From Thiodiazotropha sp040507005 (lineage in GTDB: Bacteria > Pseudomonadota > Gammaproteobacteria > Chromatiales > Chromatiaceae), in NCBI GenBank assembly GCA_040507005.1, contig JBEVVS010000114.1:46219-110218 (forward strand): a stretch of DNA of 64,000 bases, in the 5' to 3' direction. This document shows, piece by piece, positions 42,596 through 51,271 of the stretch. Position 1 is the stretch's first letter. Each line of letters begins with the position of its first letter. A program made the position numbers and the translations under genes. The notes below the pieces were generated by a model. It did no database searches, had not been told where the DNA came from, and saw only the letters and a list, made by a program, of their open reading frames with translations.

Positions 42596-44581
42596 TTAAA
42601 ACACCAGATTCATCACCAGCATCATCACACCCAGAAATAACAGTGTCATGATACCGCCCGCGCGCATGAAATCAGAGACACGATACCCGGCAGGTCCCAT
42701 GATCAGTGCATTCACCTGGTGGGTGGGAATGAGGAAGGAGTTGGAGGTGGCGATGGCCACCGTGAGTGCGAATACGGCGGGATCGGCATTGGCGCCGATG
42801 GCGATATTAACTGCCAACGGCACCAGCAGCACCGTCGCCCCCACATTGGACATGACCAGGGTAAAGAAGGTGGCTAGCACGGCGACCGATAACTGTATCA
42901 CCCAGACCGGCATGTCACCCACCACCCAGAGCACCTGCTCGGCAATCCATTTCGCGGTGCCGCTAGTCTCCACGGCGAGTCCCAGGGGTATCAGGGATGC
43001 GAGCAGAAATACCGTTTTCCAGCTGACCGCCTCATAGGCCTCTTCAATGTTCAGCACCCCGGACAGCACCATGCCGATGGCGCCGGTGAGGAGGGCGACC
43101 GACAGGCGGATATCGGTAAACAGCACCATTGAGAGTGCGATGGCAAAGAACAGCATCGCCCAACCCACTTTGTGCGGGCGTAACTCCTCATGGGGGTATT
43201 CGGTGGTGACGACGACGAAGTTTTTGTCTTTTTCAATCCGCGGCAGCACCTCCCATGGGGTATGTACCACCAGGGTGTCCCCGGCCATAAAGGGCATGTT
43301 GCGGATATCTTCCCCCTCGCGCATGGTTTCACCGTTACGGTGCAGGCCGATCATGGCGAGGCCATAGGTCTTGCGCATCCAGACATCCCGGGCACTCTTG
43401 CCGATAAGGGATGAGCCCGGAGGGATGACCACCTCGGCAATACCTGCCCTGTTGGCGGAGAGATCGTTGGCGAAGGTGCGCAGCTGAGTGCGGCTTTTTA
43501 GCTTGAAGGCTTCGATGAAATTGGTCAGGGAGTCCGGGTCGGAGACCACGCCCAATACCATGCCGGCCTCGAGATCCACGTCCCGGGCCAGGGCGCCCGG
43601 GCCGATGCGGTTGGCCTCGCCGGAGAGCTTGGTGGCAATTACCCGAACCCGGTAGGCGGTTTCGATATCATCCAATTGTTTGCCGATCAGGTCGCTGTTA
43701 TCGGTGATGACCACTTCTGACAATCGGTAGCGCAGACCGTAGACATCCTGGAAATACTGCATGGGATCGGTGCCGCTGGTGCTGCTTTCGCTCTTGGTTT
43801 TCGGCAGCACGAAGCGTCCGGCAAGCACGAAATAGAGGATCCCGCAGGCAATCAAGGCGATGCCGATGGGGGTCACTGAAAAGAGTCCCCAGGTCTCCAT
43901 TTGATGATCCGCGGGCAGCGCCTTGTTTGATGTGAGGATCAGGTCATTGAGCAGGATCAGCGGGCTGGAGCCGACCATGGTCATGGTGCCCCCAAGAATC
44001 GCGGTAAAACCCATGGGCATCAACAGGCGGGACATGGGCAGTCCTGAGCGGGCGGAGATGCGCGACACCACCGGCAGGAACAGGGCGGCTGCCCCCACAT
44101 TCTGCATGAATGAAGAGATGAAGCCCACGCTGGCGGAGATGATGGGAATGATTCTGTTCTCCGTGCTACCGCCGATCTTGAGGATAAATGAGGCCACGCT
44201 GTTCATGATGCCGGTCCTGTCCAGGCCGGCGCCGATGATCATCACCGCAATTATGGAGATGACCGCATTGGATGAGAAACCGTCGAACAGATGCTTGTTA
44301 TCCACCAGACCCTGATCGAGCCCCATGACAGGCGCAAGCAGGGATGAGAGACCCAGTAGCACCATGATGCTGGCGGCCGCCACATCCACCCCGACCACCT
44401 CGAAGGCAAACAGGTAGATGGTGAGCATAAGGATGGCCCCGACCCAGGCGATCTCGATCGTGGGAGAGACCAATCCCAACAGCAGAGCGCCGATGAGGAA
44501 TAGGATGCTGGCGATGAGTTGTTTGGGTGAGAGGGGTCTCTCTTGGCTGGTGGTGGATAGCTGGTCGTTGAGTGGGGTCAT
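42596..44581 (-). CDS. SLC13/DASS-type anion transporter with RCK_C (TrkA-C) domains
   Basis: A 661-residue membrane protein. Both ends are multi-helix transport domains with GAGLDRTGIMN and TSNSFLIPTHQVNALIMGPAGYR; the centre is hydrophilic with two RCK_C-like regions (around residues 290-370 and 380-460). That plan is typical of sulfate/thiosulfate or sulfonate-related SLC13 carriers. The substrate is not readable; sulfur oxyanions are plausible. It is divergent from a LysR gene, and an ATTCC-N5-GGAAT palindrome lies 62-76 bases upstream. Confidence 0.87.
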   Translation of the reverse strand: MTPLNDQLSTTSQERPLSPKQLIASILFLIGALLLGLVSPTIEIAWVGAILMLTIYLFAFEVVGVDVAAASIMVLLGLSSLLAPVMGLDQGLVDNKHLFDGFSSNAVISIIAVMIIGAGLDRTGIMNSVASFILKIGGSTENRIIPIISASVGFISSFMQNVGAAALFLPVVSRISARSGLPMSRLLMPMGFTAILGGTMTMVGSSPLILLNDLILTSNKALPADHQMETWGLFSVTPIGIALIACGILYFVLAGRFVLPKTKSESSTSGTDPMQYFQDVYGLRYRLSEVVITDNSDLIGKQLDDIETAYRVRVIATKLSGEANRIGPGALARDVDLEAGMVLGVVSDPDSLTNFIEAFKLKSRTQLRTFANDLSANRAGIAEVVIPPGSSLIGKSARDVWMRKTYGLAMIGLHRNGETMREGEDIRNMPFMAGDTLVVHTPWEVLPRIEKDKNFVVVTTEYPHEELRPHKVGWAMLFFAIALSMVLFTDIRLSVALLTGAIGMVLSGVLNIEEAYEAVSWKTVFLLASLIPLGLAVETSGTAKWIAEQVLWVVGDMPVWVIQLSVAVLATFFTLVMSNVGATVLLVPLAVNIAIGANADPAVFALTVAIATSNSFLIPTHQVNALIMGPAGYRVSDFMRAGGIMTLLFLGVMMLVMNLVF

Positions 44582-44642
44582 TCTGTTACTGCTTTTGTCT
44601 GTAAATGGTCGTTATTGCGCTGCAAAAAGTACCATGATGTAC

Positions 44643-44657
44643 ATTCCGATATGGAAT
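44643..44657. promoter_or_regulatory. LysR-type palindrome ATTCC-N5-GGAAT (transporter side)
   Basis: A 15-bp perfect dyad with the T-N11-A shape lying in the divergent intergenic region upstream of the SLC13-type gene. A second identical-arm copy overlaps the LysR start codon at 44774-44788. Confidence 0.65.
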
Positions 44658-44773
44658 TACATTCGGACTCATAGGGTGTGGTATCTTGCGCTTGTTGGCC
44701 GGTAGATAGCCTGGAAAGGGGAGTATCCTGCCTAATCACTAAACTATTTTCAAATAAATAATAATGTCTTAAT

Positions 44774-44788
44774 ATTCCTTTATGGAAT
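44774..44788. promoter_or_regulatory. LysR-type palindrome ATTCC-N5-GGAAT overlapping the LysR start
   Basis: The same ATTCC/GGAAT arms with five bases between. The site covers the ATG at 44782, so bound regulator should repress its own gene. The arms recur only as a half-site (ATTCGG) between the two. Confidence 0.65.
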
Positions 44789-45681
44789 ATTCTAGTCTGC
44801 CTGATCTAAAGCATTTGGCGACCCTGCGGGCGGTTGTGGAGCAGGGAGGTGTGTCGGAGGCCGCGCGACTGCTGCATATTGGCCAGCCGGCGGTGACCAA
44901 ACGGCTGCGTGCCTTGGACAGTTGCTATGCGGTGAGTTTGATGCAGCGCCAGGGACGCAGTCTGGTGCTCACCCCTGCGGGGCAGAGAGTTTACGCCTAT
45001 GCGCGACTGGTGCTCGATCATCAGGCATCCCTGCTGGATGACCTGGAGAATCTGCGCTCGGGGCGTAACAAGCTGCGTCTCGAAGTGACATTTGTGATCG
45101 GGGAGCGTCTGTTGCCGAGTCTGTTGCTGCGCTTCTCGGAAAACTATCCCGAGTACGAAATCGAGAGTCGCATGGGCTACAGCCGGCATATTCAGCGTCG
45201 CCTGGCGACCGGCCTTTCAGACCTGGCACTGCTGGAGCAGGCGCCGGATCATCCTGAAATTCTGGTGCAAAAATGGCTCGACGATGAGCTGGTGCTGGTG
45301 TGCGGCAAGGGGCATCCGCTCTGGGCCAGCGGGTTGTTGCCGGTGACCGAGTTGGGGCGTCTGCGATATGTGCTGCGCGAGCCCCAATCCTCCATGCGAA
45401 TCACCTTGGACAAGGCGCTTAATGATATCGGCATCCAACGACTGCCCGTCGCCATGGAGGTGGGATCGACGGATACCATCGTGGAGATGCTGCAACACGG
45501 CGGTCATGTGAGTTTCCTGCCGCGTTTTGCAGTAGACGATGCCCTGCAGGCCGGCACTCTCTACCACATAAAAATCCAAGGCCTGAGAATCAATCGTACC
45601 CTGTGGATCGCACGCACCCGTTCCAATCTGAAGAGTGCCGTCGCCGAAGCGTTTATCCAACTGTTGAGGGATGGTCTATGA
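44782..45681 (+). CDS. LysR-family transcriptional regulator
   Basis: A 299-residue LysR protein: the DNA-binding domain is LKHLATLRAVVEQGGVSEAARLLHIGQPAVTKRLRAL, followed by a linker and an effector domain with VTFVIGERLLPSLLLRFSENYPEYEI. It is divergent from the SLC13-type transporter and probably controls it through the two ATTCC-N5-GGAAT sites. The effector is unknown. Confidence 0.9.
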   Translation: MEYSSLPDLKHLATLRAVVEQGGVSEAARLLHIGQPAVTKRLRALDSCYAVSLMQRQGRSLVLTPAGQRVYAYARLVLDHQASLLDDLENLRSGRNKLRLEVTFVIGERLLPSLLLRFSENYPEYEIESRMGYSRHIQRRLATGLSDLALLEQAPDHPEILVQKWLDDELVLVCGKGHPLWASGLLPVTELGRLRYVLREPQSSMRITLDKALNDIGIQRLPVAMEVGSTDTIVEMLQHGGHVSFLPRFAVDDALQAGTLYHIKIQGLRINRTLWIARTRSNLKSAVAEAFIQLLRDGL

Positions 45682-46139
45682 AAGCTGTATCCCTGGCTGT
45701 TGTGTATGTCATGCCTTCGCAAGGTATCAGCCAAATCTTGTTTTGCTTTATTAGAATGTTGTAATTATCAGAAACACCCTGGAGTGACATTTTGTCATTT
45801 GGCTATGATCATTAGTTATTATTTGTCCCTATTTTCCCGTAATTATCAGGGGCCGATTTTTTTCGCTGAAATATTTGATCTCTAAAAATTTCCCAACTAA
45901 CCTACAACTGTGCACTCATCAGATTCCGGCCCTGTGACGGAGATGTGGTGGGTGACCAAACATCTTCTACGCCAATTCGACTCGACCATAAGCCTTGGTA
46001 GCTGTTTTTTACCGAGGAGGTGATCACTCGTACAGACAATAATTAAAAACGTCTGTGTTTTGCCAGGTTAGAGGTCAGACCAAGTTAATCAATAATATTT
46101 CTATGCCTTAATCTTTTTTAAGTTGGGAAGGAGAACAAT
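45682..46139. other. Intergenic region upstream of the aor operon
   Basis: 458 bases without a gene. It holds a G:U-containing hairpin (arms at 45993-46000 and about 46010-46017, loop with a T-run) and a strong AAGGAG ribosome site just before aorA. The T-run lies inside the loop, so it is not a classic terminator. No riboswitch class could be recognised by eye. Confidence 0.45.
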
Positions 46140-46619
46140 ATGCTCAGGTCCCTTTTGATCGATGCGGAAAAATGTACCGGATGCGTACAATGCGAATTGG
46201 CGTGTTCCTATGAAAATGAGGGGGTATTCAACCCCGCTAAATCGCGAATCAGGGTTTTTACATTTCACCATGAAGGGCGTTTTGTTCCCTATACATGTAC
46301 CCAATGCGCAGAGGCCTGGTGTATGCAGGCCTGTCCTGTGGATGCCATCACCTTGGATGCCGACCTAGGTGCGAAGGTAGTCAACGCCTCGGTTTGTGTC
46401 GGCTGCAAGGTGTGCACCATTGCCTGTCCCTTTGGCACGGTCAATTACAGCAGTGACACCGGCAAGGTTGTCAAATGCGATCTCTGTGGCGGAGATCCGG
46501 CGTGTGCCAAGGCCTGTCCGACAGCTGCAATCACCTATGTGGATGCGGATCAGACAGGATTTGAAAAAATGCGTGCCTGGGCGGGTAAAACCGATGCCGG
46601 CAGTGCTGCAAGTGCATAA
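46140..46619 (+). CDS. aorA: AorA-like four-cluster ferredoxin subunit
   Basis: A 159-residue Fe-S electron-transfer protein with four cysteine clusters: CTGCVQCELAC, CTQCAEAWCMQACP, CVGCKVCTIACP and CDLCGGDPACAKACP, sixteen Cys in all. In Aromatoleum the equivalent AorA links the tungsten subunit AorB to the flavoprotein AorC. It has a strong GGGAAGGAG site before the ATG and aorB begins 17 bases after it. Confidence 0.88.
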   Translation: MLRSLLIDAEKCTGCVQCELACSYENEGVFNPAKSRIRVFTFHHEGRFVPYTCTQCAEAWCMQACPVDAITLDADLGAKVVNASVCVGCKVCTIACPFGTVNYSSDTGKVVKCDLCGGDPACAKACPTAAITYVDADQTGFEKMRAWAGKTDAGSAASA

Positions 46620-46636
46620 TTTGGAGGTATATAGCT

Positions 46637-48490
46637 ATGTCATGGGCTGGAAAAATTCTTCGCGTCAACCTCACTCAAGGTAGCTGCACCACCGAGGCAC
46701 TCAATCGTCAATGGGCACAGGAGTACCTCGGCCAACGGGGACTGGCAACCAAATACCTGGTTGAAGAGATCGATCCGCAAGTCGATCCCCTGAGTCCCGA
46801 AAACAAGATGATCATGACCACCGGACCCTTGACCGGGACCATGGCCGCCACCAGCGGCCGTTACTCGGTGGTCACCAAAGGGCCCCTCACCAACTGTGTG
46901 GCCTGTTCCAATTCCGGGGGATTCATCGGTGCGGAGATGCGCTTCGCCGGATGGGACATGATCATCCTCGAAGGCAAATCACCAAAGCCGGTCTATCTCT
47001 ATATTGTCAACGACAAGGCGGAGCTGCTCTCTGCAGAAGAGATCTGGGGTACCAGCGTCTGGCACACCGATGAGTGGCTGCATGCCAAACACCAGGATCC
47101 GATGCTGCGTATCGCCGCCGTGGGACGTTCCGCCGAGGCGGGCTGTCTCTACGCGGCCGTGGTGAATGATCTGCATCGGGCGGCAGGCAGGTCCGGTGTC
47201 GGTACTGTGATGGCTTCCAAGAATCTCAAGGCGGTGGCGATCCGCGGTACCAACGGGGTCGACAACATCGAGGATTTCGGGAAGTTCATGGATGCGGTCA
47301 ATGCGGGCAAGAAGGTGCTTGCCGACAATGCGGTCACCGGACAGGGACTGCCCACCTACGGTACCCAGGTATTGATGAACGTGATCAATGAAATGGGTGC
47401 CTTGCCGACCCGCAACATGAAGGAGGTGCAGTTCGAAGGGGCTAACAAGGTCTCTGGCGAGGCGATGCATGAGAATCGAGCCTCCGACGGCAAACCCAAC
47501 CTGACCACCAATGCCGGCTGCTTCGGCTGCACCATTGCCTGCGGCAGGATCTCCACCATCGACAGGGGGCATTTCTCCATTGAGAACAAGCCCGAGTACT
47601 GGGGCAACTCCGGTGGTCTGGAGTATGAGGCGGCCTGGGCCATGGGACCGGACACCGGTGTCGATGACCTGGATGCATTGACCTATGTAAACTTTCTCTG
47701 CAACGAGGACGGTTTCGATCCGATCTCCTTCGGCGCCACCCTAGCTGCCGCCATCGAGCTCTACAAGATCGGCGCCATCACCACCGAACAGACAGGCGGT
47801 AAGGAGCTGGATTTCGGTTCCGCCGAGGCCCTGGTCTGGGGTGCGGAGACGCTGGTCTCGGGGGAGGGCTTTGGCAAGGACCTGGGATTGGGATCGAAGC
47901 GTCTGTGTGAAAAGTACGGACATCCGGAACTCTCCATGACAGTCAAGGGGCAGGAGTTCCCCGCCTACGATCCCCGGGGTATACAAGGAATGGGGCTTGC
48001 CTACGCCACCTCGAATCGTGGCGCCTGTCACCTGCGGGGTTATACCGTGGCCTCCGAAGTCCTCGGCATTCCGGAGAAGACCGATCCACTGGAGACCGAG
48101 GGCAAGGCCGGGTTGGTGAAGGCCTTCCAGGATGCCACCGCTGCGGTGGATTCCAGTGGCCTGTGTCTGTTCACCACCTTTGCCTGGTCGCTGGAGGATA
48201 TCGCACCCCAGGTGGATGCGGCCTGTGAAGGTGACTGGAGCGCGGAACGTCTGGCGGAACTGGGTGAGCGGGTGTGGAACATGGAGCGGGACTTCAACCT
48301 GCGGGCCGGTCTGACCGCCGCGGATGACACCCTGCCGCAACGGTTGTTGAAAGAGGCCGCCAAGACCGGGCCCGCCGAGGGGCGTGTCAACGACCTGGAC
48401 AAGATGCTGCCCGAGTATTATGAACTGCGCGGCTGGTCGGCGGATGGCACGCCCACCGATGCAACCCGGCAACGGCTCGGCCTGACCTGA
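46637..48490 (+). CDS. aorB: Aldehyde:ferredoxin oxidoreductase family subunit (tungsten, AorB-like)
   Basis: A 617-residue member of the AOR family that oxidises aldehydes to acids. The N-terminal domain has TTGPLTGTMAATSGRYSVVTKGPLT, typical for cofactor binding. The Fe-S cluster cysteines are in NAGCFGCTIACG, with a fourth Cys in RGACHLRG. Genes for a ferredoxin, a flavoprotein and a MoaD-like protein surround it. The bis-pterin cofactor is expected to carry tungsten; the aldehyde substrate is not evident. A benzoyl-CoA-reductase BamB-type role is the alternative in the superfamily but lacks its companions here. Confidence 0.9.
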   Translation: MSWAGKILRVNLTQGSCTTEALNRQWAQEYLGQRGLATKYLVEEIDPQVDPLSPENKMIMTTGPLTGTMAATSGRYSVVTKGPLTNCVACSNSGGFIGAEMRFAGWDMIILEGKSPKPVYLYIVNDKAELLSAEEIWGTSVWHTDEWLHAKHQDPMLRIAAVGRSAEAGCLYAAVVNDLHRAAGRSGVGTVMASKNLKAVAIRGTNGVDNIEDFGKFMDAVNAGKKVLADNAVTGQGLPTYGTQVLMNVINEMGALPTRNMKEVQFEGANKVSGEAMHENRASDGKPNLTTNAGCFGCTIACGRISTIDRGHFSIENKPEYWGNSGGLEYEAAWAMGPDTGVDDLDALTYVNFLCNEDGFDPISFGATLAAAIELYKIGAITTEQTGGKELDFGSAEALVWGAETLVSGEGFGKDLGLGSKRLCEKYGHPELSMTVKGQEFPAYDPRGIQGMGLAYATSNRGACHLRGYTVASEVLGIPEKTDPLETEGKAGLVKAFQDATAAVDSSGLCLFTTFAWSLEDIAPQVDAACEGDWSAERLAELGERVWNMERDFNLRAGLTAADDTLPQRLLKEAAKTGPAEGRVNDLDKMLPEYYELRGWSADGTPTDATRQRLGLT

Positions 48491-48509
48491 CACTGCAGGG
48501 GGATGTCAG

Positions 48510-49757
48510 ATGCACTATATCGTAATCGGTGCCGGGCCAGCAGGTGTTACCGCCTGTGAAACCCTACGTAGCCTGGATCCCACCGGTCAGATCACGCTGA
48601 TCGGTGAGGAGCCGGAGCCCCCCTATTCCCGGATGGCGATCCCGTATCTGTTGGTGGAGCAGATAGATGAATCGGGAACCTATCTGCGCAAGAGCGAGGG
48701 TCACTACCAGGACAAACGCATTGAACATATCAGGAAGCAGGTCACACAGGTGGATCCGCAACAGCATCGTGTCACCCTGTCCGATGGCAGCAGCCTTGAA
48801 TATGATCGCCTGTTGATCGCAACCGGCGCGACGCCGTTGAAGCCGCCGATACCAGGCATAGACCTGGATGGGATCCACAACTGTTGGACTCTGGCGGACG
48901 CCCGTGCCATCGTCGCCCGCGCCAAAGCGGGATCGCCGGTGGTATTGATCGGCGCGGGTTTCATCGGTTGCATTATCCTCGAGTCCCTGGTGGAACGGGA
49001 TGTGAAACTCACCGTTGTGGAGAAGGGTGACCGGATGGTTCCCCGGATGATGGATAATGTCGCCGGCAATCTGTTGAAGAGCTGGTGTGAAAAGCGGGGC
49101 GTGAGAATCCTCACCAGCAGCGGCGTAGTGGGTTTCACCGAGTCGGGCAATGGTGTGAGCGTCAACCTGGACAGTGGTGAAAGCCTCTCCGCAGAGCTGG
49201 TGATCACGGCCATGGGTGTTCGGGCGAATATCGATTTCCTGGCCGGATCAGGGATAGAGACCGATCAGGGGATCCTGGTGAACGATCACCTGCAGTCCAA
49301 TTGGAAGGATGTCTATGCCGCAGGGGATGTGGCCCAGGGACTGGACTTCTCCAGCGGTGTCGACATGGTGCAGGCGATTCAACCTACCTCGGTGGAGCAT
49401 GGCCGCATCGCTGCCATCAACATGGTCAATGAGGGTTCGATAACCCATCAGGGAAGTCTCAATATGAATGTCCTGGATACACTGGGCCTGATTTCGAGTT
49501 CATTCGGTCAGTGGATGGGGATCGAGGGTGGCGAGCAGGCAACCCTATTGGACGAGAGTGAGTTTCGCTACATGCAGCTGCAGTTCAATGGAGACTATCT
49601 GATCGGTGCCAGCACCCTCGGGCATACCCAGCACATCGGTGTGATCAGGGGATTGATTCGCAGTCGTGTACCCCTGGGTGCGTGGAAGGATCGGTTGATG
49701 AAGGATCCAACCCGGTTGATGGAGGCCTATCTGGGATCCGTGCAAGGTGCCAGTTGA
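48510..49757 (+). CDS. aorC: AorC-like NAD(P)/FAD oxidoreductase
   Basis: A 415-residue flavoprotein. The FAD motif is VIGAGPAGVTACETLRSL, the NAD motif VVLIGAGFIGCIILESL, and VYAAGDVAQGLDF is the second FAD contact. It lacks a C-terminal Fe-S extension. In AorABC enzymes this subunit reduces NAD+ with electrons from AorB via AorA, so the complex is probably NAD-linked. It lies 19 bases after aorB. Confidence 0.86.
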   Translation: MHYIVIGAGPAGVTACETLRSLDPTGQITLIGEEPEPPYSRMAIPYLLVEQIDESGTYLRKSEGHYQDKRIEHIRKQVTQVDPQQHRVTLSDGSSLEYDRLLIATGATPLKPPIPGIDLDGIHNCWTLADARAIVARAKAGSPVVLIGAGFIGCIILESLVERDVKLTVVEKGDRMVPRMMDNVAGNLLKSWCEKRGVRILTSSGVVGFTESGNGVSVNLDSGESLSAELVITAMGVRANIDFLAGSGIETDQGILVNDHLQSNWKDVYAAGDVAQGLDFSSGVDMVQAIQPTSVEHGRIAAINMVNEGSITHQGSLNMNVLDTLGLISSSFGQWMGIEGGEQATLLDESEFRYMQLQFNGDYLIGASTLGHTQHIGVIRGLIRSRVPLGAWKDRLMKDPTRLMEAYLGSVQGAS

Positions 49758-49761
49758 GTTG

Positions 49762-50022
49762 ATGTCTGAGGTAACCATCGAGTTCAAGCTCTATGCTTCG
49801 TTAATGACCTATCTGCCACCCGGTGCACTCAATCACGCGGTCAAGGTGAAGCTGCCTGAAGGCGCAACCGTGTACGATGTAATGGATCGTTACCAGGTCC
49901 CTCGCGAACAGGCCCACCTGGTGGTATGCAACGGTCTGTTCGTGCCACCCTCCCAGCGTGAGACCTATCAGCTTAAGGATGGGGATGTGATCGCGCTCTG
50001 GCCGCCGGTTGCCGGCGGCTAG
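49762..50022 (+). CDS. aorD: MoaD/ThiS-like sulfur carrier, AorD type
   Basis: An 86-residue ubiquitin-like protein ending PPVAGG; the terminal Gly-Gly is the site of thiocarboxylate formation in MoaD. It begins IEFKLYASLMTYLPPGALNHAVKVKLPEGATVYDVMDRYQVP. Encoded four bases after aorC, it may serve pterin synthesis for the tungsten enzyme, as in the Aromatoleum aor operon. A GTG at 49747 overlapping aorC is an alternative start. Confidence 0.84.
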   Translation: MSEVTIEFKLYASLMTYLPPGALNHAVKVKLPEGATVYDVMDRYQVPREQAHLVVCNGLFVPPSQRETYQLKDGDVIALWPPVAGG

Positions 50023-50078
50023 ATGGCGCACACCCATTCTGTCGCACCCTTGAGTCACCTCGCCAGCACAGGGCTTAA

Positions 50079-50375
50079 ATGATGCAGTCTAGGGCCAGCC
50101 GGACGATGACAATTTCCCAGGCAGAGTTTTTACGCAGCTTGTCGCCACTCAGGCGTTACTACCGGATCGAAATTGATGAGACCGCTGCAGCGGTGGATAT
50201 CTTCCATCCGACATTCAGGGCTGTTTTGCAACTGCGTCTGAACAAGCCACTGAAGATCGGTTCTCTGAGCATGCCATCTCTACAAGTCGATTTTCAGTTC
50301 AAGGATTCTGATAGAGATGAAGTGGCAAAGTTTTGGTCCAGATTCGATCTCTGCTTCAGACGTGGAGGCGGGTGA
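50079..50375 (+). CDS. Hypothetical protein
   Basis: A 98-residue soluble protein, not recognised. It holds LSPLRRYYRIEIDETAAAVDIFHPTFRAVLQ, a beta-rich pattern, and ends in charged residues. It lies 56 bases after the MoaD-like gene on the same strand, possibly the last gene of the aor operon. Start could also be at 50082 or 50106. Confidence 0.55.
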   Translation: MMQSRASRTMTISQAEFLRSLSPLRRYYRIEIDETAAAVDIFHPTFRAVLQLRLNKPLKIGSLSMPSLQVDFQFKDSDRDEVAKFWSRFDLCFRRGGG

Positions 50376-50480
50376 AGTTATCCCTGCAAGACGATAACCG
50401 GCTAACAAAGCCGAATTTTTCTACTGCTGAGGGATAGTGGGCTAGAATAGGGCTGTTAATAATAACAAGGGGGATAGATA

Positions 50481-50999
50481 ATGATAACAAGACAACAGGG
50501 TTTTAGATTGTCAGGCGTCTTACTCGCCATCCTACTGATTCCATGCCTCGTTCTTGCCAAGGATAAGCCCTATGCCGGTGTAGTGGTTTTCGGTGACAGT
50601 CTGTCAGATCCGGGCAATGCATTTTTTCTCTCCGGCATCAATCTGAAACCCCCCTATGAGACCCTGAATGAATTTTTGATTCCCGATGCACCCTATGCGC
50701 GAGGTGGCAACCACTTCAGTAATGGCCCTACATGGGTTGAGCGGCTGGGAAGAGAACTCGATCTGGGCGACAGTGTAAAACCCGCGTTCAAGGGAGCAAA
50801 AGGTAAAGCACTGAAACGCACCAACTATGCAGTCGGTGGCGCACGTGCCCGGGATGTGGGTGACAGTGTCAATCTGAATATCCAGCTGGAGGCTTTTTTC
50901 AGCGACGCCCAGGGTGTGGCCGCGACGGATGCGCTCTATGTAATAGCCCTGGGAGGCAACGATGTCAGGGATGCGATCAGCAGAAACGGATCAGCGTAG
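50481..50999 (+). pseudogene. GDSL/SGNH hydrolase, 3'-truncated
   Basis: A signal peptide is followed by block I (VVVFGDSLSDPGN, nucleophile Ser), the Gly block (RTNYAVGGARARD) and block III (IALGGNDVRDAI). The reading then ends in a stop at 50997, about half way through the usual protein, so the C-terminal D-x-x-H block is missing. The break coincides with the start of a fragment of an unrelated gene, indicating a deletion junction. Confidence 0.75.
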
Positions 51000-51000
51000 T

Positions 51001-51219
51001 TTTCCTGTTTGTGGCGTGTTAAAAATCGTATCAGGCGCACAGATGATCGATGGGGAGGAACTGAGTGAACGTCGGGCGGCGGAGAGGATCATAAAGTTCA
51101 TCACTGACAAAGAGATCGCCATTTTGAATGTGGCGGGGCCGCGGGCGAGTGGGGATGCCCGTGCCTATGACTACACAAGAGCGGTTATCGCAACGGCGTC
51201 GAGAAGCCTCATCGGTTAA
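51001..51219 (+). pseudogene. 3' fragment of a putative molybdenum-cofactor carrier protein
   Basis: The frame from 51001 reads IVSGAQMIDGEELSERRAAERII then AILNVAGPRASGD, the characteristic ending of MoCo-carrier (YpsA-like Rossmann) proteins, in a frame different from the truncated GDSL hydrolase before it. The N-terminal two thirds, with the cofactor-binding GG loops, are absent. Remnant of a gene removed by deletion. Confidence 0.6.
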
Positions 51220-51271
51220 CATGCTGCCAGCTGTGCTTCTTCAAGGATGATGGGAAGGTCGAGGATTGATT

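Noticed and set aside
45700..45885. Small open frame of 61 codons after the LysR gene
   Set aside because: Cys/aromatic-rich with no motif or ribosome site, located in an AT-rich intergenic region; probably chance.
45900..46139. Possible molybdenum/tungsten cofactor riboswitch before aorA
   Set aside because: The position is suggestive and a hairpin exists, but the conserved moco-motif core could not be identified by eye; a covariance-model search would decide.
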